A stretch of DNA of 49,644 bases from Catellatospora methionotrophica (lineage in GTDB: Bacteria; Actinomycetota; Actinomycetes; Mycobacteriales; Micromonosporaceae). The notes under the pieces are model-generated. The model did not search any database. It was given only the letters and a program-made list of their open reading frames with translations, and was not told where the DNA came from. The DNA is taken from contig NZ_JAAOTJ010000035.1 in assembly GCF_011297335.1 (NCBI RefSeq), forward strand, positions 1 through 49,644, given 5' to 3'. Shown piece by piece: positions 17,396-26,606 of this stretch (the first letter of the stretch is position 1; every line of letters begins with the position of its first letter). Made by a program: the position numbers and the translations under genes.

Positions 17396-19375
17396 ATGAT
17401 CTCCCGACTGCTGGTCGCCAACCGGGGCGAGATCGCCCGCCGCGTGTTCCGCACCTGCCGCGAACGCGGCATCACCACCGTCGCCGTGTACTCCGACGCC
17501 GACGCCCGAGCCCTGCACACCACCGAAGCCGACATCGCGGTACGCCTGCCCGGCGTCACCGCCGCCGACACCTACCTGCGCGCCGACCTCATCATCGAGG
17601 CCGCGCTCGCGGCGGGCGCGGACGCGGTGCACCCCGGCTACGGCTTCCTGTCCGAGAACGCCGCGTTCGCCCAGGCCGTCATCGACGCCGGGCTGACCTG
17701 GGTCGGGCCGTCGCCGGACGCCATCGACGCGATGGGCTCGAAGATCGCGTCGAAGAAGCTGATGGCCGCGGCGTCCGTGCCCGTGCTGCCCGAACTCGAC
17801 CCGGCGACCGTCACCGAGGCCGACCTGCCCGTGCTGATCAAGACGTCGGCGGGCGGCGGCGGCCGGGGCATGCGCGTCGTGCGGACCCTCGCCGAGCTGC
17901 CCGACCAGGTCGAGGCCGCCCGCGCCGAGGCGGCCGCCGCGTTCGGCGACCCGACCGTGTTCTGCGAGCCGTACCTGGCCACCGGGCGGCACATCGAGGT
18001 CCAGGTCATGGCCGACACCCACGGCACCATCTGGGCTCTCGGCGAGCGCGAATGCTCGATCCAGCGCCGCCACCAGAAGGTCGTCGAGGAGGCCCCGTCG
18101 CCGATGGTCGACCCGGCGATGCGCGACCGCCTGCACACCGCGGCCACCGCGGCGGCGGCGGCGATCGCCTACCGGGGCGCGGGCACCGTCGAGTTCCTGG
18201 CCGCCGACGACGGCTCCTTCCACTTCCTGGAGATGAACACCCGCCTCCAGGTCGAACACCCCGTCACCGAACTCGTCACCGGCCTCGACCTGGTCGCCCT
18301 CCAGCTCGACATCGCCGAAGGCGCCGCCCTCCCGACCACCCCGCCCCCCGTCCACGGCCACGCCATCGAGGTCCGCCTCTACGCCGAAGACCCCGCCCAC
18401 ACCTGGCGCCCCCAGACCGGCCCTCTCCACACGTTCACCCTCCCCACCACGACGTCAGAGTTCGGCGCGGCCGTGCCGGGGCAAGGCGCGGTCGTGGTGC
18501 GGCTCGACAGTGGGTTCGCCGGTGGGGACGTGGTCACGCCGTATTACGACCCGATGCTGGCGAAGGTGATCGTGTGGGGGCCGACGCGGGGGCAGGCGGC
18601 GCGGGCGCTGGCCGCGGCGCTGGTGCAGGCGCGGATCCATGGGCTGGTCACGAATCGGGATCTGCTGGTCAACGTGTTGCGGCATCCGGCGTTCCTGGCG
18701 GGGCGGATCAACACCGCGTTCTTCGAGCAGCACGGGCTGGACATGCTGGCCCGGCCGCTGGCCGACGAGGACGCGCAGGGGCTTTCGGCGATCGCGGCGG
18801 CGCTGGCCGCGTCGGCCGCCGAGCGCGCGGATGCGACCGTCGTGACCGGACTGCCGAGCGGGTGGCGCAATGTCGCCTCCGCGCCGCAGACCCGCGCCTA
18901 CCAGGCCGCGTCCGGGCGGATCGACGTCGGCTACCGGCGCACCCGGGACGGTTTCCTGATCGAGGGGGAGCCCGGACTGGTCGTCGGTGAGGTCACGGCG
19001 ACACGGGTGGAGCTGGGTCGCGGCAACGTGCGGCACGCGTTCACGGTCGCGGCGTACCCGGACCTGGTCTGTGTCGACTCGGTGCTCGGGCCGGTCAGCC
19101 TGCGGCCGGTCGAGCGCTTCCCGGAGGCCGAGGTCCAGGTCGCCAGCGGGTCGCTGCTCGCGCCGCTGCCCGGAGCCGTCATCCGCGTCGCCGTCGCCGA
19201 GGGCGAGCAGGTCACCGCCGGACAGCCGCTGCTGTGGCTGGAGGCCATGAAGATGCAGCACGAGATCACCGCCCCGACCGACGGCACCGTCACCCACCTG
19301 CCCGTGGCCGTCGGCCACCAGGTCGAGGTCGGCGCGGTGCTCGCGGTCGTCACCCCGCCGGAGGCCCGACCGTGA
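17396..19375 (+). CDS. Biotin-dependent acyl-CoA carboxylase alpha subunit
   Basis: 659 residues: biotin carboxylase domain (about 1-450), linker/BT region and C-terminal biotin carrier domain. LLVANRGEIARRVFRTCRE opens the BC domain; GGGGRGM is the ATP-grasp glycine loop; EMNTRLQVEHPVTE is the catalytic loop; EAMKM at the C-terminus places the biotinylated Lys at 619. It makes carboxybiotin from bicarbonate and ATP for the beta subunit. ATG 17396 follows the beta stop by 4 nt and its own stop overlaps the dehydrogenase start (GTGA). Confidence 0.93.
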   Translation: MISRLLVANRGEIARRVFRTCRERGITTVAVYSDADARALHTTEADIAVRLPGVTAADTYLRADLIIEAALAAGADAVHPGYGFLSENAAFAQAVIDAGLTWVGPSPDAIDAMGSKIASKKLMAAASVPVLPELDPATVTEADLPVLIKTSAGGGGRGMRVVRTLAELPDQVEAARAEAAAAFGDPTVFCEPYLATGRHIEVQVMADTHGTIWALGERECSIQRRHQKVVEEAPSPMVDPAMRDRLHTAATAAAAAIAYRGAGTVEFLAADDGSFHFLEMNTRLQVEHPVTELVTGLDLVALQLDIAEGAALPTTPPPVHGHAIEVRLYAEDPAHTWRPQTGPLHTFTLPTTTSEFGAAVPGQGAVVVRLDSGFAGGDVVTPYYDPMLAKVIVWGPTRGQAARALAAALVQARIHGLVTNRDLLVNVLRHPAFLAGRINTAFFEQHGLDMLARPLADEDAQGLSAIAAALAASAAERADATVVTGLPSGWRNVASAPQTRAYQAASGRIDVGYRRTRDGFLIEGEPGLVVGEVTATRVELGRGNVRHAFTVAAYPDLVCVDSVLGPVSLRPVERFPEAEVQVASGSLLAPLPGAVIRVAVAEGEQVTAGQPLLWLEAMKMQHEITAPTDGTVTHLPVAVGHQVEVGAVLAVVTPPEARP

Positions 19376-20526
19376 TCCTTGAGAGCGACGAGCGCCAGGC
19401 CCTGCGCCGCGCCGTGTCCGACCTGGCCGGAAAGTACGGCCACGACTACTACCTGCGCTGCACCCGCGCGGGGGAGAAGACCACCGAGCTGTGGCAGGAG
19501 GCCGGCCGCCTGGGCTACCTGGGCGTACACGTGCCCGAGGAGTACGGCGGCGGTGGTGGCGGCATCGGCGACCTGGCCGCGGTATGCGAGGAACTGGGCG
19601 CGGCCGGGTGCCCGCTGCTGATGATGGTCGTCTCCCCGGCCATCTGCGCCACGGTGATCTCCCGCTTCGGCACCCCGGAGCAGAAGCAGCGCTGGCTGCC
19701 CGGCCTGGCCGACGGGACGAAGATCTTCGCGTTCGCGATCACCGAACCCGACGCCGGATCGAACTCGCACAAGCTCACCACCACCGCGACCCGCGACGGC
19801 GACGGCTGGCTGCTGACCGGCCGCAAGACCTACATCTCGGGCATCGACGAGGCCGAGGCGGTGCTGGTCGTAGGGCGTACCGCCGACGAGCGCACCGGGC
19901 GGCTCAAGCCGGTGCTGTTCGTGGTGCCGACCGACGCGCCCGGCTTCACCGCCCAGCACATCCCGACGGAGCTCGTCGCGCCGGAGAAGCAGTACAACCT
20001 GTTCCTCGACGACGTACGGCTGCCCGGCGACGCGCTGGTCGGCAGCGCCGACGCGGGGCTGCTGCAGCTGTTCGCCGGCCTGAACCCGGAGCGCATCATG
20101 GCCTCGGCGTTCGCGCTGGGCATGGCCCGGTACGCGCTGGCACGGGCCGTCGAGTACGCCAAGACCCGCGACGTGTGGGGGCAGCCGATCGGCGCGCACC
20201 AGGCCATCAGCCACCCGCTCGCGGCCTGCCACATCGAGGTCGAGCTGGCCCGGCTGATGACCCGCGAGGCGGCCCACCTCTACGACAGCGGCGACGACCA
20301 GGCGGCGGGCGAGGCGGCGAACATGGCCAAGTACGCGGCCGGGGAGGCCACCGTGAAGACGGTCGACCAGGCCGTCCAGACCCACGGCGGCAACGGCCTG
20401 GCCACCGAGTACGGCCTGGCCACGCTGCTGGTCGCGTCGCGGCTCGGGCGGATCGCCCCGGTCAGCCGCGAGATGATCCTCAACTTCGTCGCCCAGCACA
20501 GCCTGGGCCTGCCCCGGTCCTACTGA
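19372..20526 (+). CDS. Acyl-CoA dehydrogenase, isovaleryl/citronellyl-CoA type
   Basis: 384 residues, FAD enzyme. The FAFAITEPDAGSN and GRKTYISGIDEA motifs bind FAD, and QTHGGNGLATEYG near the C-terminus is the conserved dimer/FAD contact. The position used as base in short/medium-chain enzymes (YEGT) is here RIAPVSREM, with no Glu at the equivalent site; instead GLNPERIMA gives Glu240, the place of the catalytic Glu in isovaleryl-CoA dehydrogenase (LDLER). This favours a branched-chain acyl-CoA substrate, in keeping with the carboxylase beside it. GGAGG precedes GTG 19372, which overlaps the alpha stop. Confidence 0.9.
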   Translation: MILESDERQALRRAVSDLAGKYGHDYYLRCTRAGEKTTELWQEAGRLGYLGVHVPEEYGGGGGGIGDLAAVCEELGAAGCPLLMMVVSPAICATVISRFGTPEQKQRWLPGLADGTKIFAFAITEPDAGSNSHKLTTTATRDGDGWLLTGRKTYISGIDEAEAVLVVGRTADERTGRLKPVLFVVPTDAPGFTAQHIPTELVAPEKQYNLFLDDVRLPGDALVGSADAGLLQLFAGLNPERIMASAFALGMARYALARAVEYAKTRDVWGQPIGAHQAISHPLAACHIEVELARLMTREAAHLYDSGDDQAAGEAANMAKYAAGEATVKTVDQAVQTHGGNGLATEYGLATLLVASRLGRIAPVSREMILNFVAQHSLGLPRSY

Positions 20527-20533
20527 GCCCAGG

Positions 20534-20539
20534 TAGCGT
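20534..20539 (+). promoter_or_regulatory. -10 box (TAGCGT) for internal tetR promoter
   Basis: TAGCGT ends 7 nt before GTG 20547, the leaderless spacing. It would allow the regulator to be made independently of the operon promoter. Confidence 0.45.
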
Positions 20540-20546
20540 GATCGCC

Positions 20547-21158
20547 GTGCCGACCACCCCCGCCCGTGAACCGCAGCAGGACCGCAGCCGTGCCACCCGG
20601 CAGCGGCTGCTGGAAGCCTCGGTGCAGGCCATGGCGGACCTGGGGTGGTCCGGCACGACGGTCGCGGTCGTCGCCGAGCGGGCGGGCGTGTCGCGCGGCG
20701 CCGCCCAGCACCACTTCCCGACCCGGGAGGACCTGGTCACGGGCCTGATCGAGTACATGACCGAGGTGCGGGCCACCGAGATCGAGACGGCCGTCGCCGG
20801 GCTGCGCAGCGGGCCGCGCCGCACCGAGCAGGTGCTCGTCGTGCTCGTCGGCCTGTATCGCGGGCCGCTGTTCCGGGCCGCGCTGCACGTGTGGACGGCG
20901 GCGGCGGTCGACGCGTCGCTGCGCGCGCAGGTGCGCCCGCTGGAGGCGGCGCTCGGCCGCACCGCGCACGGCATGGCCGTCGAGCTGCTGCGCGTCGACG
21001 AGCAGACCCCCGGCGCCCGCGAGACCGTGCAGGCGACCCTGGACCTGGCTCGCGGCCTCGGCCTGGGCGAGCTGCTGCACGACGACACCGCCCGCCGCGC
21101 CCGCGTGCTGCGCCAGTGGGCCGCGACCCTGGACACGGTCCTGCCACCGACCTCCTGA
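20547..21158 (+). CDS. TetR-family regulator of the carboxylase operon
   Basis: 203 residues (206 if GTG 20538 is used). REPQQDRSRATRQRLLEA leads into the helix-turn-helix TTVAVVAERAGVSRGAAQHHF at about 38-58, followed by REDLVTGLI. It lies 20 nt after the acyl-CoA dehydrogenase stop in the same direction and is the last gene of the run. TetR proteins in such positions commonly sense an acyl-CoA and repress the operon; the palindrome at 13192-13205 is the obvious candidate site. Confidence 0.85.
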   Translation: MPTTPAREPQQDRSRATRQRLLEASVQAMADLGWSGTTVAVVAERAGVSRGAAQHHFPTREDLVTGLIEYMTEVRATEIETAVAGLRSGPRRTEQVLVVLVGLYRGPLFRAALHVWTAAAVDASLRAQVRPLEAALGRTAHGMAVELLRVDEQTPGARETVQATLDLARGLGLGELLHDDTARRARVLRQWAATLDTVLPPTS

Positions 21159-21193
21159 CGTCTATCGCACCGCACTCCCGGCGCGGACCGTGG

Positions 21194-21742
21194 TCAGCGG
21201 CGTTCGCGGGCCGCACCCGACCACCATCTGGTGATCAGCCAGAACGCTGTGCCGGTGCCCAGGCCGTAGACCAGGTGCCCGGTCAGGTCGGTCGCGAGCG
21301 TCTTCGCGTCGTACTCCCAGATCGGCTTGTACAGCCCGGCCAGCGGCAGCACGGCGTAGTCGCTGCCCCACACGGCCGCGCCGAACGGCAGCCCGTACAG
21401 CGGGCGCGGGTCGTGCAGCGAACCGGCCGCGATGCCGTACAGCGCGCCCCAGCTCGATCCGTAACCCCAGTGCGCGGCGGTGCTGGCCGGGAAAGCCCAG
21501 CGGTCGGACAGTTCGCGCTGGGTGAAGCCCTCGGCGACGCGTTTGACGACCTGCCCGGGGTCGGGCGCCTGCGCCCAGTCCTCGACCGGCGCGAACTCCC
21601 AGCCCAGCGGGCTGTCCCCACCCCCGGACCGGCGGTAGGCCAGGTAGCGGAACGCGTCCATGCAGACGGTGCCCACGACCCCGGCCAGCAGCCCCGCCAC
21701 CAGCGCGGCGACGGGGGTCAGCGAGTGTTCCCGGCTGCGCAT
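21194..21742 (-). CDS. Integral membrane protein, DUF1440/YagU-like
   Basis: 182 residues. An N-terminal membrane segment (LTPVAALVAGLLAGVVGTVCMDAFRYLAY, about 8-36) is followed by a long polar part, then short hydrophobic stretches around WGALYGIAAG, LPFGAAVWGSDYAVLPLAG and the C-terminal LVYGLGTGTAFWLITRW. The layout and the Trp/Gly-rich motifs resemble YagU (DUF1440) inner-membrane proteins, but the match is by eye only. It converges on the tetR gene with a 35-nt gap and follows the vWA gene on the same strand after 59 nt. Confidence 0.6.
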   Translation of the reverse strand: MRSREHSLTPVAALVAGLLAGVVGTVCMDAFRYLAYRRSGGGDSPLGWEFAPVEDWAQAPDPGQVVKRVAEGFTQRELSDRWAFPASTAAHWGYGSSWGALYGIAAGSLHDPRPLYGLPFGAAVWGSDYAVLPLAGLYKPIWEYDAKTLATDLTGHLVYGLGTGTAFWLITRWWSGAARERR

Positions 21743-21801
21743 GCCCGGCTCCCGTCCCGGCGGCCGACCTCCCCTGCCGTCGAGTATGCCGGGTGCCCGG
21801 C

Positions 21802-23835
21802 TCAGAAGTGCCGGAAGACGTCGACGAACACCTTGTTGATGTAGGTGGGGCGGTCCGCCGAGGCGTTGTAGCAGCCGCCCAGGGTCGCCGAGGCGATCTC
21901 CACCAGGGCCTGCCGGGCCTCCTTGGCCTCCGGGTCCTCGGACTCGGGTGCGGCGCACTCGGGGTTCGGCGAGTTGTTCAGCCCGTACCCGATGGTGTAG
22001 ACCGGCACCTTCAGCTCGTTCTGCCGCAGCTCGGTAGCCAGGCCGGCCAGGGCCTTGACCTGCCCGGCGGGGGAGGCGGTGTCCTTGCCGTCGGACAGCA
22101 CGACCACGGCGTTGACCCAGTCGGCGGTGCGCGGCGTCGACATGCGGGCGACGGCCGTGCGGACGGCGTCGTAGAGCGCGGTGCCGCCATCGGCGACGAT
22201 GCCGTCGGGCTTGGTGAGCGTGGCGACGAGCCGCTGTTTCACCACCTTGAGCGGGGCTGTCTCCTGCAGGACGGTGTAGGACCGGCCACCGGTCTGGCTG
22301 CCCTTGCTGGAGAACACCAGCAGGCCGACCTCGTCGAACGGGTTGAGCTGGTCCAGCGCCGCCACCACGGCGTTCTTGACCAGCGCCAGTTTGGACAGCT
22401 CGCCGCTGGGTGGCACGTCGCCCATCGAGCCGGACACGTCAAGCACCAGCAGCACCCGTGCCTTGCGCCGCAGCTTGTCGGTCTGCGCGAGGATCTTCGC
22501 CAACGTCGCGCCGTCCGGGGCGGCCATCGCCGGGGGCAGCGCGCCGGTCGGCACGTTCATGACCTGCTGGGCGCGCGGGTCGAGCTGGTCGGTGGCCAGG
22601 TCGCGAAAACCGCGGCCGGTGAACGCGGCCTGCTGCTCATCGGCGACCAGGAAGCGCCGGAAGCTCTCGGCGGCCGACTGCGTACGGGTGTCGTCGGACA
22701 GCACCAGGTACGGGTGGTCGAGGTCGAGCAGGCCGTCACCGGGCAGGAAGGTGTACAGCGGCTCGTTGAGCCGGTCGGGCACCGACGTGCCGAAGACCTC
22801 CCGGTCGCGGCTGTTGTAGAGGTAGACCAGCTCCTCCTGCATGACGATGCCGCTGAGGAACCGCGTCGCGTCGCCGAGCGCGTCGTGGTGGCCCAGGTTG
22901 GCCAGCAGGTCCATCACGTCGTGGGTGTAGGTGACGCCGGACTCCAGGCTGCGTACGTAGTTGGTCACCTTCTCGTCGGCGACGGCCCGCCCCATGTCGT
23001 GCGAGGCGTTCAGCTCCTGGTTGGCGGCGTAGTACGCGGCGACGGTGGAGCCGAGCCCGGAGGTGGAGTACTTCGGGTTGTCCTTGCCGATGGTGAACGG
23101 CTGCCCGGCGGGCAGCCCCGGCCAGGTCAGCCACGGGGCGGGATCGGTGACCAGCGCGCGCAGGTCCTTCCAGTTCATCGGCTTGTCCGGCCAGCCCAGC
23201 GCCAGCGCGATCGTCTTCGGCAGCGCGATCACCACGGGGCTGCGCGTGATCGGGGACGGGGCGGGGGCGGGCTTGCCGAGGTGGTCGAAGTACAGCGAGA
23301 CCCACATGCTCGACGTCGGGGTCCACACGTCGGGCGCGGGCCGGTGCTCGGTGCGTTCGGTGCTGCCCCAGCCCTGGGTCAGGCCTTCCAGGGCGTCGCC
23401 GGAGCTGACCGGGGTGACGGTGACCTTCGCGCACACGCCGTCGACGGCTTCGCCGTCGCTGCCGTACGCGGTGGCCAGTTCGCGCAGCAGCTCGTCCTTC
23501 TCGGTGGAGGACGCGATGCTCAGTGGCACGACCTGCTGGCAGCCGCCCGGCGGGGCGACGACGACCACGACGAGCACGACCAGACCGACGATCGCGACGG
23601 TGGTCAGGGCGACGACGGCGGTTACCCGGTTCGGCGGCCACCAGGCGCGGCGCGGCCCGCGCTGACCGCCACCGCGACCAGGTCGGCCGGGCGCGCCCGG
23701 AACAGGCACGGGCTGGTCCGGCGGGGCGCCGGGGCCGGCGCGGCGCGCGCCGAGCAGCACCGCGACCAGGCCGATCAGGGCGGCGACCACCGCGCCGGCG
23801 GCACCGATCAGTGCAGCGACGACCGTACTGTCCAT
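21802..23835 (-). CDS. Membrane-anchored solute-binding/vWA fusion protein
   Basis: 677 residues. Two hydrophobic helices (about 4-29 and 71-94) flank a Pro/Gly/Arg-rich loop, so the N-terminus is membrane-anchored with the rest outside. Residues about 100-440 look like a type-2 periplasmic binding domain (CQQVVPLSIASSTEK, WTPTSSMWVSLY, SPVVIALPKTIA, GKDNPKYSTSG). A von Willebrand A domain follows, with the MIDAS motif DVSGSM starting at Asp466 and later VVVLSDGKD. GGAG precedes ATG 23835. Such fusions occur in actinobacteria without a known ligand; no ABC transporter lies alongside. Metal-dependent adhesion or envelope sensing is possible. Confidence 0.82.
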   Translation of the reverse strand: MDSTVVAALIGAAGAVVAALIGLVAVLLGARRAGPGAPPDQPVPVPGAPGRPGRGGGQRGPRRAWWPPNRVTAVVALTTVAIVGLVVLVVVVVAPPGGCQQVVPLSIASSTEKDELLRELATAYGSDGEAVDGVCAKVTVTPVSSGDALEGLTQGWGSTERTEHRPAPDVWTPTSSMWVSLYFDHLGKPAPAPSPITRSPVVIALPKTIALALGWPDKPMNWKDLRALVTDPAPWLTWPGLPAGQPFTIGKDNPKYSTSGLGSTVAAYYAANQELNASHDMGRAVADEKVTNYVRSLESGVTYTHDVMDLLANLGHHDALGDATRFLSGIVMQEELVYLYNSRDREVFGTSVPDRLNEPLYTFLPGDGLLDLDHPYLVLSDDTRTQSAAESFRRFLVADEQQAAFTGRGFRDLATDQLDPRAQQVMNVPTGALPPAMAAPDGATLAKILAQTDKLRRKARVLLVLDVSGSMGDVPPSGELSKLALVKNAVVAALDQLNPFDEVGLLVFSSKGSQTGGRSYTVLQETAPLKVVKQRLVATLTKPDGIVADGGTALYDAVRTAVARMSTPRTADWVNAVVVLSDGKDTASPAGQVKALAGLATELRQNELKVPVYTIGYGLNNSPNPECAAPESEDPEAKEARQALVEIASATLGGCYNASADRPTYINKVFVDVFRHF

Positions 23836-23873
23836 GACTCCTCTGCCCACACCGCATCGGACGAACCCATGGA

Positions 23874-23902
23874 ACGGTATCGAACCGTGTCGCGCTGTGA
23901 CA
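23874..23902 (-). promoter_or_regulatory. Sigma70-like promoter for the vWA protein gene
   Basis: On the minus strand TGTCAC (23897-23902) and TACCGT (23874-23879) are 17 nt apart, about 38 nt upstream of ATG 23835. Confidence 0.4.
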
Positions 23903-23983
23903 TCGGATGTTCGATTGGTAAAGACGCAAATCGGGCAGAGTCTGGTAACCGACTGCGGATCGGCCGGTACGCGGGAGCCGGGA

Positions 23984-25030
23984 TCAGACGCCCACCGGCG
24001 CGTCCGCCGGGGTCGCGGGCACCGGGTCAGGGGTGGGCGTGCGGCGTGACCCGATCCGGCGGGCGATCCACAGGCCGAGCGCGAAGATCGCGGCGAGGAT
24101 GAACACGCCGACGTACTCGGCGGCGGGCACCCGGGGCAGGGTGGCGAGTTTCGCCATGCCGAGCTGAGAGACCACCAGGCCGACCGAGCCGACGTAGGCC
24201 AGGCCGATCAGCCACTTGACCCACCGGGCCAGGCCGAGTCCGTGCATCTGGGTGATCACGAAGATGGTGGCGAAGCCCCAGCCGAACTGGAACCACAGCT
24301 GCTTCGGGCTGTTCAGGGCGACGATCGCGCCGTGGAACAGCACCATGACCTCCAGGGTCACCGTCCACCAGCGGTTCACGTGCGCGCGGGTGAGGAACAG
24401 GCTGCCCTGCACCAGGATCAGGAACATGTAGAGGAACCCGATCAGGTGCCCGGTCGTGGTCTCCATCGGGTGGTACCAGAACGTGTAGACGGCCGCCCAG
24501 GCGAAGTAGTAGCCGTGGTACTTGCGGGCCCAGGCGCGCACACCGACGCCGCCGGGCGTGGGGACCTTTTTGCCGAAGGCCAGCCCGCGCCGGTCGTTCT
24601 CCATCAACAGCACCCAGACCAGCAGGATGATGACGGAGAACTGCGACGACCAGATCGACACGTCCTGGGCCAGGGCGTCATACCAGAGCTGGGTCTGCGC
24701 GAAGTGCAGCAGGACGAACACCAGGTTGAAGGCCAGCGCGACGGCGTTGACCACGTGCAGGCGGTCGCTGTATCTGCGTACGCGCTGCTGGCCGTACCAG
24801 ATCAGGGCCCAGAAGCCGACCTGGTGCAGGGCGTACAGCGCCCATACGCCCGCCATGATCATGGTGGACCGTTCGGGGCGCTGCCAGACATACCAGGAGG
24901 ATCCGGCGTCAGGGAGCAGGTCCGGGCGCACCAGCCAGGTCGCGCTGACCGCGATGAGCCCCGTCATGAGCAGCCCGGCGGCGATCGCGCCGAGCAGCGC
25001 CCGGCTCGCCCGCAGGTCGGTCACCTTCAT
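23984..25030 (-). CDS. Polytopic membrane protein of unknown function
   Basis: 348 residues with about nine or ten hydrophobic segments and an extracytoplasmic loop after the first helix (LVRPDLLPDAGSSWYVWQRPE). Conserved-looking His and Trp residues sit in or near helices (FVLLHFAQTQLWYD, KYHGYYFAWAAVYTFWYHP, VMVLFHGAIVAL, MHGLG), which could suit heme or metal binding but no known motif is complete. The C-terminus is a Pro/Ala/Thr-rich tail. ATG 25030 is used because GGAGGG is 8 nt upstream of it but only 2 nt from the upstream TTG. It precedes the vWA gene on the same strand with a 148-nt gap; no family recognised. Confidence 0.7.
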   Translation of the reverse strand: MKVTDLRASRALLGAIAAGLLMTGLIAVSATWLVRPDLLPDAGSSWYVWQRPERSTMIMAGVWALYALHQVGFWALIWYGQQRVRRYSDRLHVVNAVALAFNLVFVLLHFAQTQLWYDALAQDVSIWSSQFSVIILLVWVLLMENDRRGLAFGKKVPTPGGVGVRAWARKYHGYYFAWAAVYTFWYHPMETTTGHLIGFLYMFLILVQGSLFLTRAHVNRWWTVTLEVMVLFHGAIVALNSPKQLWFQFGWGFATIFVITQMHGLGLARWVKWLIGLAYVGSVGLVVSQLGMAKLATLPRVPAAEYVGVFILAAIFALGLWIARRIGSRRTPTPDPVPATPADAPVGV

Positions 25031-25146
25031 CGCCAACGCCCTCCGTGGTCCGGCAGCCGCGTGTCGCGCGGTTCCGCCAGCCTTCTACCCGCGCGCCCCG
25101 AGCGCAATCGTTCCGGTGGGCGAAACGCCGTTTTCCATGAGGATGG

Positions 25147-25187
25147 CCTGTCTCATCGTATTCCCGCGCCGATGGCGATGAGACAGG
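25147..25187 (-). terminator. Hairpin downstream of the protease gene
   Basis: CCTGTCTCATCG (25147-25158) and CGATGAGACAGG (25176-25187) form a perfect 12-bp stem 55 nt beyond the protease stop on the minus strand. No T-run follows. The rest of the 211-nt gap (25031-25241) shows nothing else clear. Confidence 0.6.
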
Positions 25188-25241
25188 GCACCGTCCACAG
25201 CAGACCGGGGCGGGCGAGCGGGTGCCCGCCCCGGTAGTCCG

Positions 25242-26600
25242 TCAGCAGGAGCCGCGGTCGGCCCAGACGGCCCAGGAGCCGGGCGCGTCGGGCACCGCGC
25301 CGGTCGACCACCAGGTCGACTCGAAGCGGCGGCCGTTGTGGGCGACGGTCGCACCGGGCGCGTACGCCGTCGTCGCGCTCCAGCCCGGCAGCCCACCGCA
25401 GCCCGGCGGCGGACCGGTCGGCCCGGCGGTCGGGCTCGGCGGGTTCGTCGGCGGGGTCCCGCCGCTCACGGTCAGCGTGAGGCCGTAGGCCTGCAGGATC
25501 TCGTTGACCGGCTGGAAGTACGTGGTGCCGCCGGAACTGCAGTTGCCCGAGCCGCCGGAGGTCACGCCCTGCGCCTGGTCACCGGCGATCAGCGAGCCGC
25601 CCGAGTCGCCGGGCTCGGCGCAGACGTTGGTGCGGATCAGCCCGGTGATGGTGCCCTGCGGGTACGTCACCGAGCTGTTGAGCGCGTTGATCGTGCCGCA
25701 GTGCCAGCCGGTCGTGGAACCGGACCGGCACACCGACGCGCCGACCCCGGCGGCCTGCGAACCGGCCACCGGCACGGTGCCCGGATAGCGGTTGACCTGC
25801 GCTCGGGGGGTGTTCCCGGCGGCGGTGCGCACCCAGGCGTAGTCGTTGCCGGGGAAGCTCGACCCGGCGAACGTGCCGCTGGGCTGGGTGGTCGTCGCGC
25901 CGGTGGTGCCGCAGTGGCCGGCGGTGACGAAGCCGCCTGTCACCGCGAACCCGACCGAGCAGCGCGTGCCGCTGCCGATGTAGTACGCGTTGCCGCCGAC
26001 GATGTCGATCAGCGGCCGGGGCTGCTCGGTGCTCGCCGCGAACCGCACGACGGCCGGGTCGACGCCGACGGCCGCCGTCCACGCGCGGGCCGCGTCGAGC
26101 GCGCCGTCGCGGTAGAGCACGACGACGCGGTTGGTGCGCACGTCCGGATACCAACCCGGCACCTGCTGCGGGGCGTCGGCCGCGCGGCGGTCGAGGCGGG
26201 CCGCGCCGTCGGCGAGCCGGGCCTCGCTGTAGGTGACGGTGACCGGGACGGCCCCGGCGGCGCGTACCCGCGAACTGTCGGCGGTCCTGGTCAGGGCCAC
26301 GGTCAGGGTCGAGGCGTCGTCGTCGAGGTAGGCGCCGCCGAAGCCGTCGCCCAGGGTGCGGCGCAGGTTCTGCTCGGTGCGGGCGAACGCCGCCTCCCGG
26401 CCCAGCCGGGCCAGTGCCTGATCAGGACTGACCCGCAGGGTGCGGGCGAGTTCGGTGACCATGCCACGGTCGGCCGCCACGGGCAGCGCGGCGGGAACGG
26501 TCGAAGCCGAGTCGGCGGTGGCCGCCGACGTGACGGCCATGGCGGCGGAGAGCGCCGCCACGGCGATCAGAGTAGTGAGAACTCTCGATGTTTTTACCAC
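25242..26600 (-). CDS. Secreted S1 (alpha-lytic/streptogrisin-type) protease with chitin-binding module
   Basis: 452 residues. Signal peptide about 1-29; alpha-lytic-type pro-region about 45-197; mature protease starting near DIVGGNAYYIG (199). Catalytic residues are His229 (TAGHCG), Asp253 (GNDYAWV) and Ser333 (GDSGGS), with three Cys pairs typical of streptogrisins. A Pro/Thr linker (381-400) leads to a CBM5/12-type module (PGWSATTAYAPGATVAHNG, WAVWADRGSC). It folds with help of its pro-region and is then cleaved outside the cell; the module would hold it to chitin or similar. The GTG start sits 6 nt after TAGATT. Confidence 0.92.
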   Translation of the reverse strand: MVKTSRVLTTLIAVAALSAAMAVTSAATADSASTVPAALPVAADRGMVTELARTLRVSPDQALARLGREAAFARTEQNLRRTLGDGFGGAYLDDDASTLTVALTRTADSSRVRAAGAVPVTVTYSEARLADGAARLDRRAADAPQQVPGWYPDVRTNRVVVLYRDGALDAARAWTAAVGVDPAVVRFAASTEQPRPLIDIVGGNAYYIGSGTRCSVGFAVTGGFVTAGHCGTTGATTTQPSGTFAGSSFPGNDYAWVRTAAGNTPRAQVNRYPGTVPVAGSQAAGVGASVCRSGSTTGWHCGTINALNSSVTYPQGTITGLIRTNVCAEPGDSGGSLIAGDQAQGVTSGGSGNCSSGGTTYFQPVNEILQAYGLTLTVSGGTPPTNPPSPTAGPTGPPPGCGGLPGWSATTAYAPGATVAHNGRRFESTWWSTGAVPDAPGSWAVWADRGSC

Positions 26601-26606
26601 ATGGTG

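Noticed and set aside
25031-25036. TTG start six bases upstream of the polytopic membrane protein ATG
   Set aside because: It would leave only 2 nt between GGAGGG and the start; ATG 25030 has normal spacing.
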